Shown: positions 5,046-5,050 of the stretch, in pieces
Layout of the letters: every line of letters begins with the position of its first letter
Numbering within the stretch: position 1 is the stretch's first letter
NCBI GenBank assembly: GCA_025925185.1
Contig: JAICLV010000164.1
Span: 1-5,050 of the forward strand
DNA length: 5,050 nt
Reading direction: 5' to 3'
Origin: Acidothermaceae bacterium
GTDB taxonomy: Bacteria > Actinomycetota > Actinomycetes > Acidothermales > Acidothermaceae
The notes under the pieces: model-generated
The model's input: only the letters and a program-made list of their open reading frames with translations
Database searches by the model: none
What the model was told of the DNA's origin: nothing
Made by a program: the position numbers and the translations under genes

Positions 5046-5050
5046 CTAGG

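Larger units (their letters stand above)
4783..5050. other. Non-coding region upstream of the operon
   Basis: I find no convincing gene here. It holds the operon's 5' leader and presumably its promoter, though no clear -35/-10 pair with correct spacing could be read on the minus strand. The stretch is rich in dyads: a leader inverted repeat next to the ribosome binding site, a small hairpin CTGGG-N6-CCCAG at 4857-4872, a long hairpin at 4893-4926, a 13-bp direct repeat, and a Fur-family-like palindrome at the right end. The last ~28 bases are clearly more AT-rich than the rest, as expected of a promoter for a gene to the right. Confidence 0.7.

Noticed and set aside
1..5050. tRNA, rRNA, CRISPR array, insertion sequence or prophage parts
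   Set aside because: No cloverleaf, regular repeat-spacer pattern, transposase motif or attachment-site duplication was seen; gene spacing and composition look like an ordinary chromosomal operon.

Overview
The window is GC-rich throughout, with short or overlapping gene junctions and frequent GTG starts. It carries a DUF3097-type protein, a family I know only from actinobacteria, and a CorA-like protein whose tail resembles actinobacterial members. A high-GC actinobacterium is therefore the best guess. Genus cannot be read from this stretch.

Layout, left to right: the 3' end of a plus-strand CorA-family metal-ion transporter gene enters from the left edge and stops at 510. It meets tail-to-tail, sharing the bases CTAG, a block of five minus-strand genes filling 507-4782. 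In transcription order these are: (1) a six-helix ferric-reductase/NADPH-oxidase-like haem and flavin oxidoreductase (4782-3439); (2) a small anchored or secreted FMN-binding-domain protein with a flavinylation motif (3421-2897); (3) an ApbE-type FAD:protein FMN transferase (2895-2125); (4) an integral membrane protein with an ion-channel-like C-terminus whose filter motif is not canonical (2101-1331); (5) a DUF3097 protein with a Toprim-like core (1334-507). Junctions of 17, 1, 23 and -4 bases, with no internal terminator-like hairpin, suggest a single operon. The last 268 bases (4783-5050) are non-coding: a leader with dyad symmetries next to the first gene's ribosome binding site, a 13-bp-stem hairpin, a 13-bp direct repeat, and at the right edge a perfect TTGCAA-N5-TTGCAA palindrome matching the Nur-box core known from Streptomyces.

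How the genes may work together: the first three form a recognisable flavin electron-transfer module. The oxidoreductase would take electrons from cytosolic NAD(P)H through FAD to two membrane haems. ApbE would attach FMN covalently to the small anchored protein, which could accept the electrons on the outer face and pass them to an unknown acceptor. The roles of the channel-like protein and the DUF3097 protein in this operon are unknown. The main points for a second look are the module itself, the lack of a visible signal peptide on ApbE, the altered pore motif, the Nur-like box and the leader hairpins.
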